Assembly: GCA_026874595.1 (NCBI GenBank)
Contig: CM049309.1
Coordinates: forward strand, 54,532,079-54,596,078
Direction of reading: 5' to 3'
Length of the DNA stretch: 64,000 nucleotides
Source of the DNA: Sipunculus nudus
Taxonomy: Eukaryota > Annelida > Sipuncula > Golfingiida > Sipunculidae
Part shown: piece by piece, positions 48,513 through 61,623 of the stretch
Position numbering within the stretch: the stretch's first letter is position 1
Layout: the number at the start of each line of letters is the position of its first letter
The notes under the pieces: generated by a model
The model's input: the letters and a program-made list of their open reading frames with translations, nothing else
The model's database searches: none
What the model was told of the DNA's origin: nothing
Position numbers and translations under genes: made by a program

Positions 48513-51334
48513 TATATTCTTGTTTCACTATTCTGCTGCGTTTCAGTGAGAAATCAGTCGACCTTTGGCGCCCCCGTGTGATACTAATATGTATTAAATC
48601 ATCCCATAGGTGCTTTTTATGTCGCAGAAATAAGGTCTCTTGTGTCACCCATTGACATTTACCAATGTTATTGACAAGGAACTATACATGACAAGACACA
48701 CATTTTTTTCACATAACCTATAAACTACTTGACCCATTTTACCAGCCCGGCATATTAATATTCATGAGGTTGATCGCACGATCGTGTAAATAGATTAGAA
48801 CCATCTCGTTCTTGGAGACAAAATAAAACAATGGGGTAAAGTTTTATCAAAGCCACTGTATATATGTTTGGAACAATGTTTTCAAGTCTTATATGATCAA
48901 AATCCGAAACTTACATGACAAAATTACACGTTAGAGCTTTCTTTCCCAACAACACATCGTCAGCTTCACAATGACATTAATTAAGCAACTGGGTTAGAAG
49001 GATGTGAAATAAATGTATCGCTGCTTGTATGTGAACTTGTATTTTAATGAAGACGAACCTGAATATTTTAATTATGCTCGTAATTATCAAGTGACACCAC
49101 AGAAAACGCGATCATCATGCAGCTAATCTCATTTTAACATTATCTATGATCATTGACGTGTATGTTTTAAATCCAGTCTTGTTAATATTCTGACACTTTT
49201 CTTTGTGAGATACCAATGACTTTTTAGTCTGCCACAGGTCGTGATTATTATGAGCGTTTATACAAAAAGTTTGATGCAACAGAAAAAGTGTCTGATTAGA
49301 TTTATACATTTCTAATGTCAACAGTTTTGTTTATTTATTTTTTTTTTACGTAATATAGACATTTGTGTAGTGGTTTTGTTTGTAGACATGGAAGGACTTA
49401 CTATAGTCATGTTAGTAGTCTTAATTTATGTAAACACACGTTAACTTTTAATAATACTGCATGACCCATTTATTTTGGATCAACTGTTATTTCTCCAATT
49501 TCCACCTGTTATAACGACTATATTAAGCTCTTGTAATCAACATTTTACACTTTTCATTTTATTTGTATGTGATTATGCAACACGTCTATTCAGAGTTCAG
49601 TGAGCTTGTTCACTCATGCGCTCGGCAGAATTTCTTTTTTGGGTTTCCTGTTCTCTTTCACATTTTGGGACACGGCTTCCTTTAGAACCAGGGAGTGTCT
49701 TCTTTGTGGAGTAGGGTCCTCATGGCAATAGGAGGCAAAAACATCTCATATATCAATCTTTGTGAAAAGTGTTGCTGTTTCCTTTTATAGTTATCGATGG
49801 TTATCGTTAAAAAAAGCTACAAAAGACATAAATGGTAAAAAGAAATCGAAAGCTTAATCAAACAGGACGAAACTAGAATAAAACAATTATCCAGAATACC
49901 CATAAGCATTTTTAATCCGTATGTATATGTAAAACCCCATTTTTTAATACGTCGTTATTATTGATATAAAAGCATGAATTATTTTTCGAATAACTAGTTA
50001 AACATACAAAGTAAGTATACAGACAATATAGACAAGTAAACGCTTGTCACTCGAACGCTGAAATTGGATCGCTGACTTTTTTTATTAAATTGCGATGTCA
50101 TCAAAGTTTAAATAATGGCTAAATGCTTTAATTCAAGGCTGCATCAATCTCATTTCAGAATAAGTGATAATGTTTCTGCCCTTTGTAATTATCCCATTGA
50201 AATATATTTTATATATTATCTTTAACAGATTTTTTTTCACAGCAAACAACAATTGTCTGTAGGTAGTGGATCATTAACTGGTTAATTGCAGTACAGGCAA
50301 ATATCTTTATTTTAGTTTTTTATTTTAGGTTTTTATTATACTTGATACGTATACAGAACGTGTGGCATAGCGGCAGGGGGATTCATTCCACTAGCCATTA
50401 ATTGTATTTATTTATATTTTAAATGCAATCTTAAAGATCAAATAACTCGTATACTTAGGTCTTGGTGAAAGATTATTATTATCCCCGAAAAATAAAAGAT
50501 TATGCAGGTCATATTCAGAAACTTAAAATTCTATAATCAGTCGTAAATTAAAGACACAAAAAATTAGGTAGTACTGAATATATTCACGATAGATTGAACC
50601 TTTGTATTTTAACGAGACTGTTGTAAGACTATATGGGGAATTAAGGAAGAGGGCATTTAAGCCTGTTTCAGGCTGTTTGAACATCATGGAATTTGGGGGA
50701 ATTCAAGAGTTCAAGAGTGGAAATTCTTTATATATTCCAAGGAAAGAGCAACAGAATTCCTCGTCATATTTTTTCACACAATGTGTAAGATAGACTCCCA
50801 CCCCACCCCCAGGTGATATTGGTCTTCTGGCAGGGATATTCATTGGTTATTGCCCCTAGGGATACTGTAATTGTAGACCGCCCTGATATACACGCCTGGG
50901 CAGGACTGGTCAGATTATTGATGGCGTTCTAACTTCTAACTTTGCATGCCCGCTTATCTAATTAAGAATAACAACCGTTCTGTATTTCTTCTTGCGTAGC
51001 TTGCCTCTGTAGAGATCGTTCGCAAATTATTTGATTTGTTCGATGGCCAATGCAGTTTATAATTCCTGAAATATTTGAAATGGGACACACAGTCACAAAC
51101 AAAAATATTTAGATATTTCTCACACATCTTGAAAAAAAGGCCACATGTGTACTCTTTGAGGAACTTCTCATGCCATTTCATTATACTAATACCCCTAATT
51201 TTATTTTCATATATTACAAACGTTAAATACATGATTTACTAAATTGGCACCCAATATATAATAGAGCATATACTTCCACAAAACAATCTAACCCTATATC
51301 CCCCTTATTATCTAGACCTTCACCAAAGTTTAGT
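48513..51334. other. AT-rich non-coding stretch
   Basis: Nothing beyond chance frames was recognised. Confidence 0.4.
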
Positions 51335-51343
51335 GGGGTATAT
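51335..51343. repeat. MITE target-site duplication, left
   Basis: The 9-bp sequence ggggtatat directly abuts the left TIR and is repeated exactly at 51557-51565. Confidence 0.9.
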
Positions 51344-51556
51344 GGTATAGGGCGATTTCGGCCGCCGTCGATATCGGCCGAAACGGTGCTCCGCCGCCCA
51401 AGCCGCCGCCAGTATGGTTGACAGGCCAGAGTCTGGCCCAGCAGTGGCTCATTCTTGGTTTGCGGCCGAAATTGTCGACCGCTGGGCGCTTGCGGCTGAT
51501 ATGGCCGATTTGTTCCCGGCGGCCGATATCGACGGCGACCGAAATCGCCCTATACC
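51344..51556. mobile_element. MITE with 37-bp TIRs and 9-bp TSD
   Basis: The left arm 51344-51380 begins ggtatagggcgatttcgg. The right arm 51520-51556 is its reverse complement with a single mismatch over 37 bp. The 213-bp element is GC-rich and has no transposase. The perfect 9-bp flanking duplication suggests mobilisation by a Mutator-like (MULE) transposase, since 9-bp duplications are typical of that superfamily; this is an inference from duplication length. The near-identical arms suggest a recent insertion. Open frames on both strands across it are shadows. Confidence 0.92.
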
Positions 51557-51565
51557 GGGGTATAT
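51557..51565. repeat. MITE target-site duplication, right
   Basis: Exact copy of ggggtatat, the partner of 51335-51343. Confidence 0.9.
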
Positions 51566-53089
51566 TTCCTGTCCTATTCATCTGAAAAGTTTCGAGGAAT
51601 TCCGGTCAGTAGTTTTTGTGTAATTCTGATGACAACAAGAAACCCAACTGGGTCTAGTGAAAACATGTTCAGCACTTATTTGATTTATTCACTGTCCTTT
51701 TTCATTTATTCACTGTCCTCTATACATACATTTAAGATGTACAGAGTTTTATACTTAACCTTATAAGCATCTATAACAATGAGCACCAAAATAAAGTATA
51801 GTCTTTAGCGTGTGTTCATTCTGATTTTTAATATTGCCGTGATTGAATTAAAAGAGGAAAATACAAAAACATTTGTGGAACCTGAACACCTGTAAGGCTG
51901 TCCGAGAATGAGTCGCCCATAATTGATCGGCAATACCGAGATTACCCAATTTGCGGATGGTTGAAAGGATCTGTTAAACTGCTTTTTATAAAAAGCATAA
52001 GTCTGACGCCATTTACTGTCACTCTGATTTTTAATATATATCGAGCACCCCTCACCTGGAAACATGTACTGTTAATAGGTATATAAATACACAATCAAGG
52101 CACGAAAACGGTGTCATTGATTCTCGAAACAAAACAAATATAAAAAAGGAACGTCAGCTTAATTACAAACGCCCTAATTACATTCTACTTAAAATAACAG
52201 TCACGTAAAACTTTGAATAAACACTGTACCAAGGTACGGTACACTAATACACAATACACCATTTGGGGCAATACATATTGAATTACAATTAATATTAATA
52301 TTTGTGTTTTATTATTGGACTGACAAAATGAATAATTTATAATGCCTTTATTGTTGATTAAAGGTGATACCAATATTCAATACTTAAAAATCGACGCCCT
52401 GAGTGTGAATGCTTTTCTGATGATCAGCATTGCGGGTGTATGTCATAGCTGTTTTATATCCTCTCTTTTTTTAAATGGATGTAACAGAGCCTCAGATGTG
52501 TCTTCCAACACTCCATTCTTTGTAACAAAGACTGCATTCGATCTAACTGCGTCATGAAGATAATGCCTCATGCATCCGATTTCCTTAATCCGTATCATGC
52601 ATTTTTCTGGGGGCTTTAAATCGACATTCTTGTTGGACCAGAGTACCCCTCAATAAACGGTAGCACGCACGGGATACTATGATCGAATTTTGAAGAAGGA
52701 AATGATCTACAATAAGCCAAGTGGAAAGAAAGCAGTCGTTGGTGACTGGATGGCTTTGTCATGTGTCACAGCACAGTAAATCGCAAATGACAAACAAATT
52801 GTTCTAACCATGTCTTTTACACGCCAAAAAACTAACTCGATGAACTCTGTTTTTGGTGTGGTTGTGTACTCGACAGAAAGCATTTTTATTATACTTTTTT
52901 TCGTAACTGTTAATTTTCCCTACTACCTAACGGTATATGGTATAGGACATATTCACTACTATCTGTTTCTACTTAATATGTACCGCATATTATGGATGAT
53001 TAAGACTGATGAAAATAAAGAGGCAGATTTAGTTACCAATTTTCCTTGTAAGGCCTTTTGTGGTTTCAATGATAATCCGCCACTTACAA
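51566..53089. other. AT-rich non-coding stretch
   Basis: No gene or repeat was recognised. The 99-codon frame at 52810-53109 is hydrophobic and isoleucine/phenylalanine-rich, as expected from AT-rich DNA, with no supporting splice or family evidence. Confidence 0.4.
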
Positions 53090-53240
53090 ATGAAAAAAAT
53101 TATTCTTGAAAGAGGCCACAGGCCCAAAGTTCCTGCAAAACAATACAATTCACAGTCTTGTATAATAAGTGAAATGGAGAGATCACAACTGTATACAATA
53201 TCAATTTAAATACAAAACAATCAACATTAAGTCCTAAAGT
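53090..53240 (-). mobile_element. Relic of a related LINE 3' end
   Basis: The stretch 53101-53130 (attcttgaaagaggccacag and onward) matches the LINE 3' tail at 12638-12668 at roughly five of every six positions, in the same orientation. A cagtctt block follows further on. No poly(A) tail or coding region remains. The outer boundary is a guess. Confidence 0.55.
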
Positions 53241-54003
53241 ACAAAGAAAATGAAAGAAAATAAATAAATAATTACGTATCAGGATGCTTGCAAACATGGG
53301 AGCGTGATCATAATTCATTAAAAAGCTCATTGTGTCTATAAAAAATTGTCGAAGTGACTTTGAAAAAAAAGCAAATATATGATATTTTAACCGGAAGAAG
53401 GGAGTATTTTATAAAGCCGCATTGGGGTTTTTGAATAATATTCTCTCATGGTACACGTCATTGTTTCCTCTGCAAACCATGAATGGTCCATGGTCAAACG
53501 ATGATTTTAGGCTCGGTCAATAAAAATTAATGTTCGAGGGCATCGTCTGATGCAGAGGATGAGTAGTTCATGAATGCCTTTCACGAAATTACACTATAAA
53601 ACGTGTGCAGAATAATAATAAAAAGAAAATTTTGTGAAAATTAAGTTTTTGGATTAAATAAATGCTAGTATCTATTATCAGGGGGTTTATCTTAAGAACT
53701 CCGTTAACATATAAATCTAAGGTGATCTTGATTGAGCAAAGTTACCGCAGATTCCTCGCTAATTATTACTTCTATATTAGTCATAGGTATATCCTCAAGG
53801 CTACCAATTTTATTAAATACCATGCTTCCTTTTTATTTCAAAAGGCGGGATCCGAGACTCGAATCTCTTTATACTCGAATTTTCCGGGTGGATTAGATTT
53901 AAGCTATCTGATTTAAGCATCTAATGGGATATGTCTTAAGAACCCTTCAATTTATAAATATATGGTTATTTTCATATTGCAGAGTAAACATCAAAATGAA
54001 TTC

Positions 54004-54190
54004 CCTTCCATTTTTTTGGTCCGGGCGGTTTATTGTCTCAGGGTACTTGCCGGGGGGGGGGCTTATTGTCTTTGGGGTAATTGTCTGGCGGTAATAGTCG
54101 GGGCTACTTGCGTGGGATGCGGGGTGGGGGTCTAATTGACGGGGGTTATTGTCCGGAGGGTAATTTTCTTAGGGTAATTGACTTGGAACC
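54004..54190 (+). repeat. G-rich minisatellite, unit around gggtaattgtc
   Basis: About ten degenerate units built on gggtaattgtc (variants ggtttattgtc, ggtacttgcc, ggtaatagtc) run head to tail with an approximate period of 12-20 bp. Many G runs make quadruplex formation possible. Confidence 0.7.
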
Positions 54191-55059
54191 TTGAGGGCTT
54201 TGAACAGTACTTTCGAATCACGACAAATTACGGATGACTGTAACATTTATCACTATTTTTCAAGTGGTTCATTTGAAATAATAAGCAGTTTTGAAACTAT
54301 GCACTCTAATGTTTAAGAATTTATGGAGTTTTGGGAGCAAGCGATCGATTTGCTTTCAATACTAAATTTCAAATCGCTAAATAAAGGGTTGGGTAATTAC
54401 AGTAATTTACACAGAAAATTAATCAAAGCGACATCTTTAAAGTATTCCTATATGTAATGCAGAAGCCTCAGGAAGTAACAATTACAAGTGTGTGTATCCC
54501 TTTGGGCCTGATGCCAATTGATTCTTTGTAAGGACCCAGTATAAAAATAAGAGACCATGTCATACTTAGAAAGTTATAGGTCTATCGTGTAACTGTGTTG
54601 TTTCGTAATTTAGTTTTCCGGGTGTTTTTTTAAATTAACTTCCATCCACTTTGAAAATAAAGATAATCTTGAACTTCTTGTCTACTTCTAGCATTTTTCG
54701 TTGATCAATATAAAAGCCGCGTTATATAAAAGCCGTTTTGATATGGGATTTAGGCCGTGGTTGGGAGTAATGCGGTTCTCGCACACTAGCGAGGGGAAGG
54801 CGAGTTACCTTTAAAAGAGCGTTTCAACTTCCACGAACTTGGCCCCACGCGCTAAGGATTGGAATTTTTTTTTTATTCTTTTCTCTTAGTCGGATTTCGC
54901 TTCTGCGTAGTTCGTACCATTAACTTGAGCGTGGCCTGTGATTTTGGTTTAGACTCGGCTCAAATCGTTTTGGCCAAAATAACGAATTATCAAATTTCGT
55001 AGGTCATATGTTACTCTTCAGCGAGCAGGCTCTATGAGGGGGGGGGGGGTGTCAGCCGG

Positions 55060-55720
55060 TAATTTGACGATGTCCCCAAGGGGGGCCCCAGGCCGGACAG
55101 GCACTTCTTATAGGGCCCACTACATGTTTAAAAATGTAGAAGTCACATTTAATAAAATTTTGGTTTAGCTTTTATATAACCTTTAGTCAGGAGAGCTTGT
55201 GAGGGTTTTACAGAGCTCAAGAATATGCTAAAAAATGCCGTGCTCTCGTTGGTGCATATAAACTTATATATAACATGTTCACCAGGAGTGATCCGGAGGG
55301 CCTGAAGGGGCCCCGGCCAGTCAAGAGTTTGCATATAAAGGGCACGAGGAACTGCTTGAAAATGAGGAAATTTGTTTTGGCTTTATGTCAACTTACATAA
55401 TATATAGATTATAATCAGGAGGGAACAACGGGCCCGTGCTGCATATGGCGTCTCCTAGGGGCCACTTTAATGCTTGAAATTGCCGAAATTTGATTTTTCC
55501 TTACTGTGAGCTTATATTGTTTTAATCGGAAATGTTATGAAGATCCTTTAGTGGCTCGGGCCAGGAAATTTCCAAGGACACAAAAACACTGAACAGGCTC
55601 GAAGATTCGTCATTAATTGTATTAGCTAATTTATATATTCTTATACGTTTGTTGGCCGAAAGGGCCCTGGCGGCCTAGGAGTTTACTAGGCTTCAATAAA
55701 AAATTATTAAAAATGCGGAG
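55060..55720 (+). repeat. Diverged minisatellite, period about 120 bp
   Basis: Successive units start with a cttatata-like block at about 55166, 55259, 55388, 55508 and 55630. Each is followed at similar distance by cagga-type and gggcc-type blocks. Parts also share a tgcttgaaaatg/aaatttg segment. The units are heavily diverged, so the array is old. Confidence 0.55.
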
Positions 55721-57815
55721 AATGTGCAGGCGAGGTTTGGATTTATCAAAATTGCCTATCGGACTGGTATTTAACACGAGACAGCAGGGGCGCTGTTTCC
55801 TTGTGAAATCGAGGGGGAGGGGAGGGGGGCTTGAGAAGAGACCCCATTTTTATGAAAAATAACTACATTCTCTTACTTGTCAAAATGCGGGGGAGGGGGA
55901 TAGAGTATGTTATACCCCCCCCCCCCACCCCTCCGGGTTGAAAAAGTGTGTGTGTGGGGGGCGGGGGGTTGTGGTCATGTACCCCTTGTCCCTACCAAAT
56001 TGCGCCGTTATAGGTATATAATGCAAAACCAAACTGATATTTACCTGCTGACTCCCTGTATTTAAATTTGAATTTATTCTTTTGCTCTTTCGTTTGAATA
56101 TAAACCTAAACATGGCAGTTGTGTGCGTGTGTGTGTGGTTGCGTGTATGTGGATGAGGAGGACGGGGCTTGTTTTCATTTTGTTAATAAATCCGATGTTC
56201 CTGTAGGCCTATGCCTGCTATAATGTCGACCACCAATTTTTCACGGACGCATACAGCTTTTTGTTATTATATCAGGTCAATTATTGATACGTTTGACATG
56301 CCAACTATGAAATATTCAACATAAAAGCTACTGTAGTCTTGGTCCTATTTATCATTAAACTTTTTATCACATATGGTGGGTGTCCTTGGAAAGTAAACAA
56401 AGGTTTCACGGTTGCCTCGATCTGTTTGGAGGTTGATGATGCAGACTGATCTATGTAAACCGTGAAATTTTGTATGTAAAAAAAAAGAAGAGATTTTCAC
56501 AGAATCACAGCATGCAGTAATCAATACAGCTTCCACTGTAGATCGAATACGTTCCATTTAGCTCTTGTCTGGTAGAGCAAGCTTGATGCTGCTACAGAAT
56601 ATGTTATGATCTGACGCACGCCAATCTAAATTACTCTGGCGGCAGTAGAGTGGGGGTTATTTTTTTTATCAGATGTTTAATATATGCATATTATATTCCT
56701 GTAAATATTCTTAATTCTTTCAAGTTTCAGTCTCAGTTTATTGATATTGTGAAAACAGTCTTTGTTGGTAGTGTAGAAAGCATGAGAAGCATAAACCTTA
56801 TAGTGCGGAGAGCGTCTTGTAGGCTATATACGTTGCCTGTTTTGAGACTAAATTAAGTGATGCCTGCTTCATACCCAATGATTATAAATATAACTGTTTT
56901 CTCTTTCAATGCACAATTATATTAGGCCTAGTCTGCCTTTTGTGTTAAGGTTTGGTCTACGTGATAATATGACATAAATACAAAATCATAATTTACATAA
57001 TGAAATTAATTAGGTTAGCTCTCATCATTTTCATACACGAAACATCATGTTATCTTTTGAGATTGTGAGATTTTCTTCTCGGCCAAATTCTAGAAACTGG
57101 AACTCATCTTAACCCTGCGTGGCAGAAATAGATCAATTGATCATACTGTGACCCGAAAAGGGCCAGTAACATCCATTAGGATGGAAAGTAACACACATTC
57201 AGGATTGTTCAAAATAAACGAACCTCAACAAATGACATTGGTACCGTGTTAAGAATTTTGTGAGAAACGACATGTTAGTAGGAAGGAAAATTTATATGAC
57301 CAAAACATCTTGACATATATGGGACAACAGAAAACACATCAGATTGTTTCTTTGTTCAGATCGTATATAAAATGTTCAAATATGGTCAGTACTGATGACA
57401 GCAGGGGTCAATGGTAATAAAATTTTCGCTTCGGTAAAAATCAGGTAACTAGCGACAAATTATGGCCCGAAATCGGTTCATAACTGTACATACATTTAGA
57501 TAGTTCTAGATCACAAATGTGCAAGAATTACTTTAATAAAAATTAACAGATAACATTGATACAACCTTAAGGAATATATGAGAAATGTCATGTCATGGGT
57601 AGGGGAAATTTAAATGACCATAATTTAGAAAATGTTTAACCCAGAACAACAAATTACCTAAAACGCTGACAGTAATGCTTAGCCCATGCTAATGATATGT
57701 ACAATATGCAAGTAAGGTAGGGCAAGTTGGTGGGATCAGCATGGGTAAAAAAGGTCGTGAAATGTTCGCATCGAGCAAAATTTAGTAATTAGTAGTTCAT
57801 CAATACAGTAAAACT
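55721..57815. other. Non-coding with homopolymer and (GT)n patches
   Basis: G-rich runs at 55811-55827, a C run near 55916-55926 and a (GT)n patch near 56119-56158 are present. No gene was recognised. Confidence 0.45.
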
Positions 57816-57861
57816 CCGCTAACACGACCACCTGCGGAACCAGGCAAAGTCGTGTTAGCGG
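57816..57861. repeat. Perfect 13-bp hairpin ccgctaacacgac
   Basis: ccgctaacacgac (57816-57828) pairs exactly with gtcgtgttagcgg (57849-57861) across a 20-bp loop. The text is similar in kind to the hairpin at 33.7 kb and the taagaccac motifs at 10.7 kb, suggesting members of one dispersed short palindromic family. Confidence 0.65.
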
Positions 57862-59690
57862 GATGCTTGTACATTAGTCTGCCAATATCAATGCAGGCGA
57901 TAATATGGGTATTTCAAGTAAATGTTAAGTTGTTGTCCCTATTTAATTTAAAATATAAAGAAAAATATATAACAAACATAAATATGATTCGAATTTTTAT
58001 TCACACAGAAATATAGCACAAAATTAAACAAATATTTGGCGTTGAAGTTATTCTTAAAGCATTGGTATTAACACAATGATGGTCTGATTTCGACAACGTA
58101 GTAAGTACAAAATGGACAGCTCAAATTCCGAGTGTTATTTATATGGTTCCTGCTTGATCATTGAAATGTGATTTGTCACAGTTTTACTTTACTCACCTAA
58201 ATGTACGCGTGTGGTGTCAGTTATGTTTGCCAGACTCCTTCTTAATCAGTATGTTTAATGCTAATCTTACAGCCGATCTCAACAGACAATGTAACGGACC
58301 TGGAGTTCAATATCTATTGATCCTTATAGTTTGGTTAACAGGTAGGGCCGCATTATAAACAAGCCTAACCATGGCTGGGCGGATGAAATCGGGGGTTCCC
58401 ACGGGCCCGGCTAATTAATCACTGGCTATTATCTAAGTCCAAGCTGGGCGATGAACATGTGATCTGCTCAACTGGCTGCAGTACCACGGGCCAGTGGTCT
58501 GTTTAAACAATGTTATGACTAGAATAAATAAACAGGTATTTTAACAGAATAGTCAAATAGACATTCATCTTGGCCGCAATATTGGTTCTTAGCATACTGC
58601 GACTATTTCGTCTATTAGGTTAACATCCAAACGTATAAATGACATTTTAGGAATGTTTTACCATAAGTTGTTTTTACTCAGTACAGTGAGAGAGGCAGGG
58701 CGGTCCATCAATTCTGTAAATGCCAAAATTCTCTTTAATTATATTTTGCTGCTGATTCACTATCCCATCCCTTGACCAGCTAAACTGATCTAAAGATCAA
58801 CTACATGTTATAACCAGAACAGCTGGTTTTGACGGAAAATACCAAAGAAGGACCTTTTTGAAGCTAAAACACACATTGATCCAGTGTTACTAAAATGAAA
58901 TTAAAGAAATCGCATTTGGCAACTATTTCGAATAATTCATGTTCGCCTTATAACTTAATATTGTTATAATTAGTAAACATCAAAATTGTGATAGAGTACA
59001 ATTTTAGGAATCAAATAAAACTTGTTTTCTTTCAGTCACGGGGACATATGATATCATAGTAAAGCAGCATTAAAAAAATCATTAGCATGTATTGTCTCAT
59101 GGAAGACTTGAAGATTTTAAAACATTACAAAATTATCTTAATAAACAGGCAAATTCGGAAACTTAAAGGAAGATGGCTTCTCAGCCTGACAACTGCAATG
59201 TATTAAGAAAAGCAGTAGGATAGAGGTACACCAGTATATAAAACACCAGTAGATTCTTCATGGACATGTTTTGAAACAGTGTCGTAAGCAAAGTCCTTAA
59301 GTTACTATTTTATCTAATTTAAAAGGGGGACACACTGCTATCCAGTGGCGTAAGTTTATTGTCAAGGGTGGCGGGGTGACTGGGGCGAGATGACTCTCAG
59401 GCCTTGGAGGGTAATCAACGTTGGGACATTTTATTTTATATTAACAAAAGAAATTAAGTTTTCCGGTAGGGTTTAATTCTAAACCAGGTTTAGATATATA
59501 AAATTTCATAGTAATCTCAGAAAAGGAACCAAAGTATATGATTCTAATTATTGATGTATTTCATTCTTAACATTTAAATATTAATCTTTAGGAGGATGAA
59601 TACACTGACCTTCCCCCTTGCTAAAAACTATGGGGGGATTTATATTTCTAACCAACCCCCACCCCACCCCTGGTGGAATATTCGGAATAT
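57862..59690. other. Non-coding; candidate regulatory block at 58260-58510
   Basis: The segment 58260-58510 is GC-richer than its flanks and contains ggctaattaatcactgg, a paired homeodomain-type site, along with ggttaacagg. It could be a conserved enhancer. The rest shows nothing. Confidence 0.3.
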
Positions 59691-59697
59691 TCCGATG

Positions 59698-59970
59698 AAA
59701 TTTGTTTCAAATGAGAAAATATGTTTTGAAAACTGGGACAAAGGATGTTTCAGTTATTGTTTCATTCTTGTAACGTTTCGTAAAGGAACATGCCTTAACA
59801 ATTTTAAAACATGCCTCAACAAACATATGCTTTGAATAATGTTTGACTACTGATACATGTTTCATGAATAGGGAAAAAAAATATGTTTCAAGTGATGTTT
59901 CAAGCTAATGACGTCTCATAAGGTCATGTCTTGCTATTTTTAAAGATGTTTGAAATATATTTCAGGCGGA
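59698..59970 (+). repeat. Dispersed tgtttcaa-type internal repeats
   Basis: The octamer tgtttcaa or close variants (tgttttgaa, tgtttgaa, and gaaacat or aaacat on the other strand) occurs about ten times in 270 bp, most clearly in atgtttcaagtgatgtttca near 59884-59903. It may be a degraded minisatellite. Confidence 0.45.
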
Positions 59971-61591
59971 CAATTTCCAATGTGCCGAAGTTTATAGGTT
60001 ACTAGTTGCAAAACGCCATTCGCAAAATCTGGTGGGGTCTGACTGTCGGTTTTAGATTATTTTTATAACAACCCTCCCCCCACCTACACATACGAAATAA
60101 AACGTAGATATTAGCAAAACGTTGGATCTTTCTGGCCTATTTTTATAAAAGGTATCTTTAGTTTATAGACGTCAAATAACGGAACAGGCCCCGTTGAGTA
60201 TTTGAGTATAAACATGTATATTATAATAGAAATAAAACAACCTACAGATCAAACGAAACTCTTAAATCGTGAAGATTTTTATTTCAGTTCGCAAGTCCAT
60301 ACAAGGTAAGTTTCTTTATTGGTTGACCGTACAGATACACATCACATCTGGACAACATTTTTACACTTGTTCGTACATCTATTTTTAAATTAGATAGTCA
60401 AATAAATATTTACCCTAATGGTCATTCCGATGAATTTCTTCTATACATGTCCATTTACGACAAAATCACATATCGCAAACAATGTGCATACGACAAAACA
60501 AATAAGCCTGTCAATGTTAACCATTGTACCTTAGCACACGGGGAGAAGTGTATAGGGATTATAAACATGTCTGTCATTCCGAGGTACAAGTCCTAATGGG
60601 TATATTCGAGACATATTCTCAGACAAACTCGATATACTGATATCGCACTATTAAAAGCAAATCCAACGCTTGTAGAGACAGCGGCAATAGTACATGGAAC
60701 TAAAATATCTGAGAGGATGAACATCCCGGGTCCCACCGGCGACCCTGGACGCCACATAGCGTACATCAAATAACAAATGGTTAAACCCCTGGGCTAATAC
60801 TCCTAAGCTTAAATGCATTAGCAAATCACAAATTAATTTAAAAACATTCTCTACGCAATACAAACATAAAAAATCTCACGACGAACTTGTGACAACACCC
60901 CATCTTCTCCCTTAATATATAGGCCAATCCATATATACAGATTGGAAAGCTCCAAGCCGTTGTTTAGGAAACCGCTTATGTACAGACACAGACACCATGT
61001 ACGCCATAGTTCACGAGGTTTGGTTCTGGAAAAATCATCTAATTTCCTAGGTATTAAGGTACGCACAGAATCACATTTATCACAAAACTGTGCCGATGCA
61101 CCAAGTTTATCTATTTAAAAATGTATTTGAATCATACAGTGATTTGCGCTTATCACACGCGTCATGTACTATAAAACGGCTTCTAAGGGCAAAAATACTA
61201 ATACAAATATCAGTGAAGATGAAATCCTTTCCCGAGTCGTAACTCATTATGCCTGATTACTGTGATCCAATTAAAGTATTAAAGGCTACCACGCTTCAAC
61301 ACACCATACGCCTTTGATGTCTGTGGCTTAAATATACAACGGACTCGAAAGGGCACAAAACAGTTGCTGTTTTAAGTTATCAAATTAAACTTTGTTCAGT
61401 AAATACAGTTGCATATACAACCATCTTGTTTTTAGGAATGTGTCTTATTTTAATTATCGTTCACCCGCAGAGCGTTCCTTTGCCATCTTCTTGGAACATA
61501 CGGGTCAAATAGCCACCATACCCTCTCCGCAGATAAAGTCTCACCTTGAGACTCTTGTATTTCCTTGGCCTCGCAAATATGTCGAAATCAT
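59971..61591. other. Non-coding stretch
   Basis: No gene was recognised. An 18-nt segment at 60288-60305 is bounded by a strong acceptor (tttttatttcag) and donor (aag/gtaagt) on the plus strand, resembling a microexon, but no partner exons were found. Confidence 0.35.
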
Positions 61592-61623
61592 GGGGGGGGG
61601 GGGGGCTGGGGGGGGGGGGGGGG
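61592..61623 (+). repeat. Poly(G) double tract
   Basis: Runs of about 14 G and 16 G are separated by CT. The frames across them are artefacts. Confidence 0.8.

Noticed and set aside
52810-53109. 99-codon hydrophobic frame, possible membrane protein
   Set aside because: It is rich in Phe, Ile and Tyr as AT-rich DNA produces, has no family motif, and runs into the LINE relic.
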